The notes below the pieces were generated by a model that was given only the letters and a program-made list of their open reading frames with translations, did no database searches and was not told the origin of the DNA. This document shows positions 63,588-64,000 of a DNA stretch of 64,000 bases, piece after piece. Made by a program: the position numbers and the translations under genes. Source of the stretch: Desulfococcus sp041737845 (lineage in GTDB: Bacteria > Desulfobacterota > Desulfobacteria > Desulfobacterales > Desulfococcaceae); the NCBI RefSeq assembly GCF_041737845.1, contig NZ_JBGSQX010000115.1, positions 32,614 through 96,613 of the forward strand, read 5' to 3'. Each line of letters begins with the position of its first letter. Position 1 is the stretch's first letter.

Positions 63588-63622
63588 GCAGGATGGGTGG
63601 AGGGGCGCGAAACCCATCCTGC
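63588..63622. repeat. REP-like extragenic hairpin
   Basis: GCAGGATGGGT at 63588–63598 and ACCCATCCTGC at 63612–63622 form a perfect 11-bp inverted repeat around a 13-nt loop. Similar GGATGGGT...ACCCATCC hairpins are widespread dispersed repeats. It lies just after the glycosyltransferase stop and may also act as a terminator. Confidence 0.55.
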
Positions 63623-63627
63623 CGATA

Positions 63628-64000
63628 TCAGCGGACGGTCATCCGCCGAAGAAACCCCTCGACCGCCCCTAGGGTCTTCTCCCACGGGGGATGACGGTGA
63701 AAGGTGTCCAGGGCCCGGACCGACATCCGGGCCAGGGCTTCCCGGTCTTCGGCCAGCCGCCGGACTGCGGCGGCCGCAAGATCGGTCCGTCCCGGCGGCA
63801 CGAGGATGCCGTTGACACCGCAAACGACCGTCTCCCGGGCCGCGCCCCTGGTGGAGGCAATCGCCGGGAGGCCGTAGGCCATGCCCTCCATCAGGGCCAT
63901 GCCGAAGCCTTCCTGGGAAAAGGGCATGGTCATGAGGTGGGCGTCCTCCAGAAGCCGGACCAGGGCCGGCCCCGATACCGGGCCCGCCAGAAGGACCCGG
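63628..64000 (-). CDS. Glycosyltransferase family 4-like (GT1/GT-B), C-terminal part, cut by window edge
   Basis: The frame enters from the window end and ends at 63628. It reads 'RVLLAGPVSGPALVRLLEDA', then 'MTMPFSQEGFGMALMEGMAYGLPAIAS' with the E-G-F-G-M-A-(L/V)-(M/L)-E-(G/A)-M-A-x-G-x-P motif of GT4 glycosyltransferases that binds the nucleotide-sugar, then 'NGILVPPGRTDLAAAAVRRLAEDREALARM'. The N-terminal acceptor domain is outside the window. Involved in polysaccharide or glycolipid assembly; acceptor unknown. Confidence 0.88.
   Translation of the reverse strand, partial: RVLLAGPVSGPALVRLLEDAHLMTMPFSQEGFGMALMEGMAYGLPAIASTRGAARETVVCGVNGILVPPGRTDLAAAAVRRLAEDREALARMSVRALDTFHRHPPWEKTLGAVEGFLRRMTVR

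Overview
The window looks like chromosomal DNA of a GC-rich, anaerobic, sulfate-reducer-like deltaproteobacterium (Desulfobacterota). The basis is an HdrA–MvhD–HdrCB–MvhGA hydrogenase/heterodisulfide-reductase operon in which four genes carry in-frame UGA codons read as selenocysteine, two sigma-54 activators each next to a good -24/-12 promoter, a propionyl/acyl-CoA carboxylase pair, and ATP-grasp and transport genes typical of that group. No rRNA, tRNA, CRISPR array, integrase or replication origin was seen.

Layout. 1–2.5 kb: end of a universal-stress protein, then a decayed stretch (5'-truncated PerM-like permease behind a 430-bp inverted-repeat island, frameshifted PsiE-like gene, Na/Pi-cotransporter stub, broken antitoxin with intact ParE/RelE toxin). 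2.6–3.4 kb: M48 lipoprotein peptidase. 4.2–9.7 kb: a tight four-gene cluster of an alpha/beta hydrolase, a CHAT-like protein without the catalytic Cys, an intact CHAT peptidase and a third clan-CD (caspase/CHAT-like) peptidase; a (CAT)15 tract and a decayed copy of the M48 3' end follow. 10–21.5 kb: ion-homeostasis island with P2-type ATPase, a PEP-synthase-like protein with unfamiliar C-terminal half, an SLC13/RCK permease, a CBS protein, an SLC12-like permease and a stub copy of the SLC13 5' end. 21.6–23 kb: decayed genes and a RhuM–Fic/Doc fusion. 23.2–26.8 kb: biotin-dependent acyl-CoA carboxylase. 26.9–32.1 kb (minus): chromate-resistance operon chrB, small gene, chrB-C, MFS, chrA, rhodanese-HD, behind a palindromic operator. 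32.3–36.3 kb: small genes, a PAS protein without a phospho-acceptor His, a tdh/kbl deletion scar and cspA. 36.4–42.5 kb (minus): sensory operon with a tandem periplasmic binding protein, a histidine kinase, a response regulator and a hybrid kinase.

42.7–53.9 kb (minus) is the centrepiece: a sigma-54 activator, a -24/-12 promoter, hydrogenase maturation protease, HTH–HdrA(Sec), MvhD(Sec), HdrC/B fusion(Sec), FrhB-like subunit, MvhG, MvhA(Sec) and a small zinc-ribbon protein. Standard gene calling breaks the four Sec genes at UGA. Each UGA is followed 15–20 nt later by a stem with a 5-nt GG-containing loop, as expected for bacterial SECIS elements. An 85-codon HTH module runs in frame into hdrA without a stop, so UGA termination would leave a short HTH protein and readthrough would give the flavoprotein.

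54.2–57 kb: predicted Na+/H+ antiporter and EamA exporter. 57–62.5 kb: a second sigma-54 activator with degenerate receiver, divergent from a GNAT-fold / ATP-grasp / PLP-decarboxylase operon that has its own sigma-54 promoter and an upstream perfect dyad; this looks like an uncharacterised small-molecule pathway. 62.5–64 kb: alpha/beta hydrolase, a REP-like hairpin and the end of a glycosyltransferase gene.

The best candidates for undescribed biology are the selenoprotein hydrogenase/Hdr operon with its HTH–HdrA fusion, the CHAT cluster, and the sigma-54-controlled ATP-grasp/decarboxylase operon.
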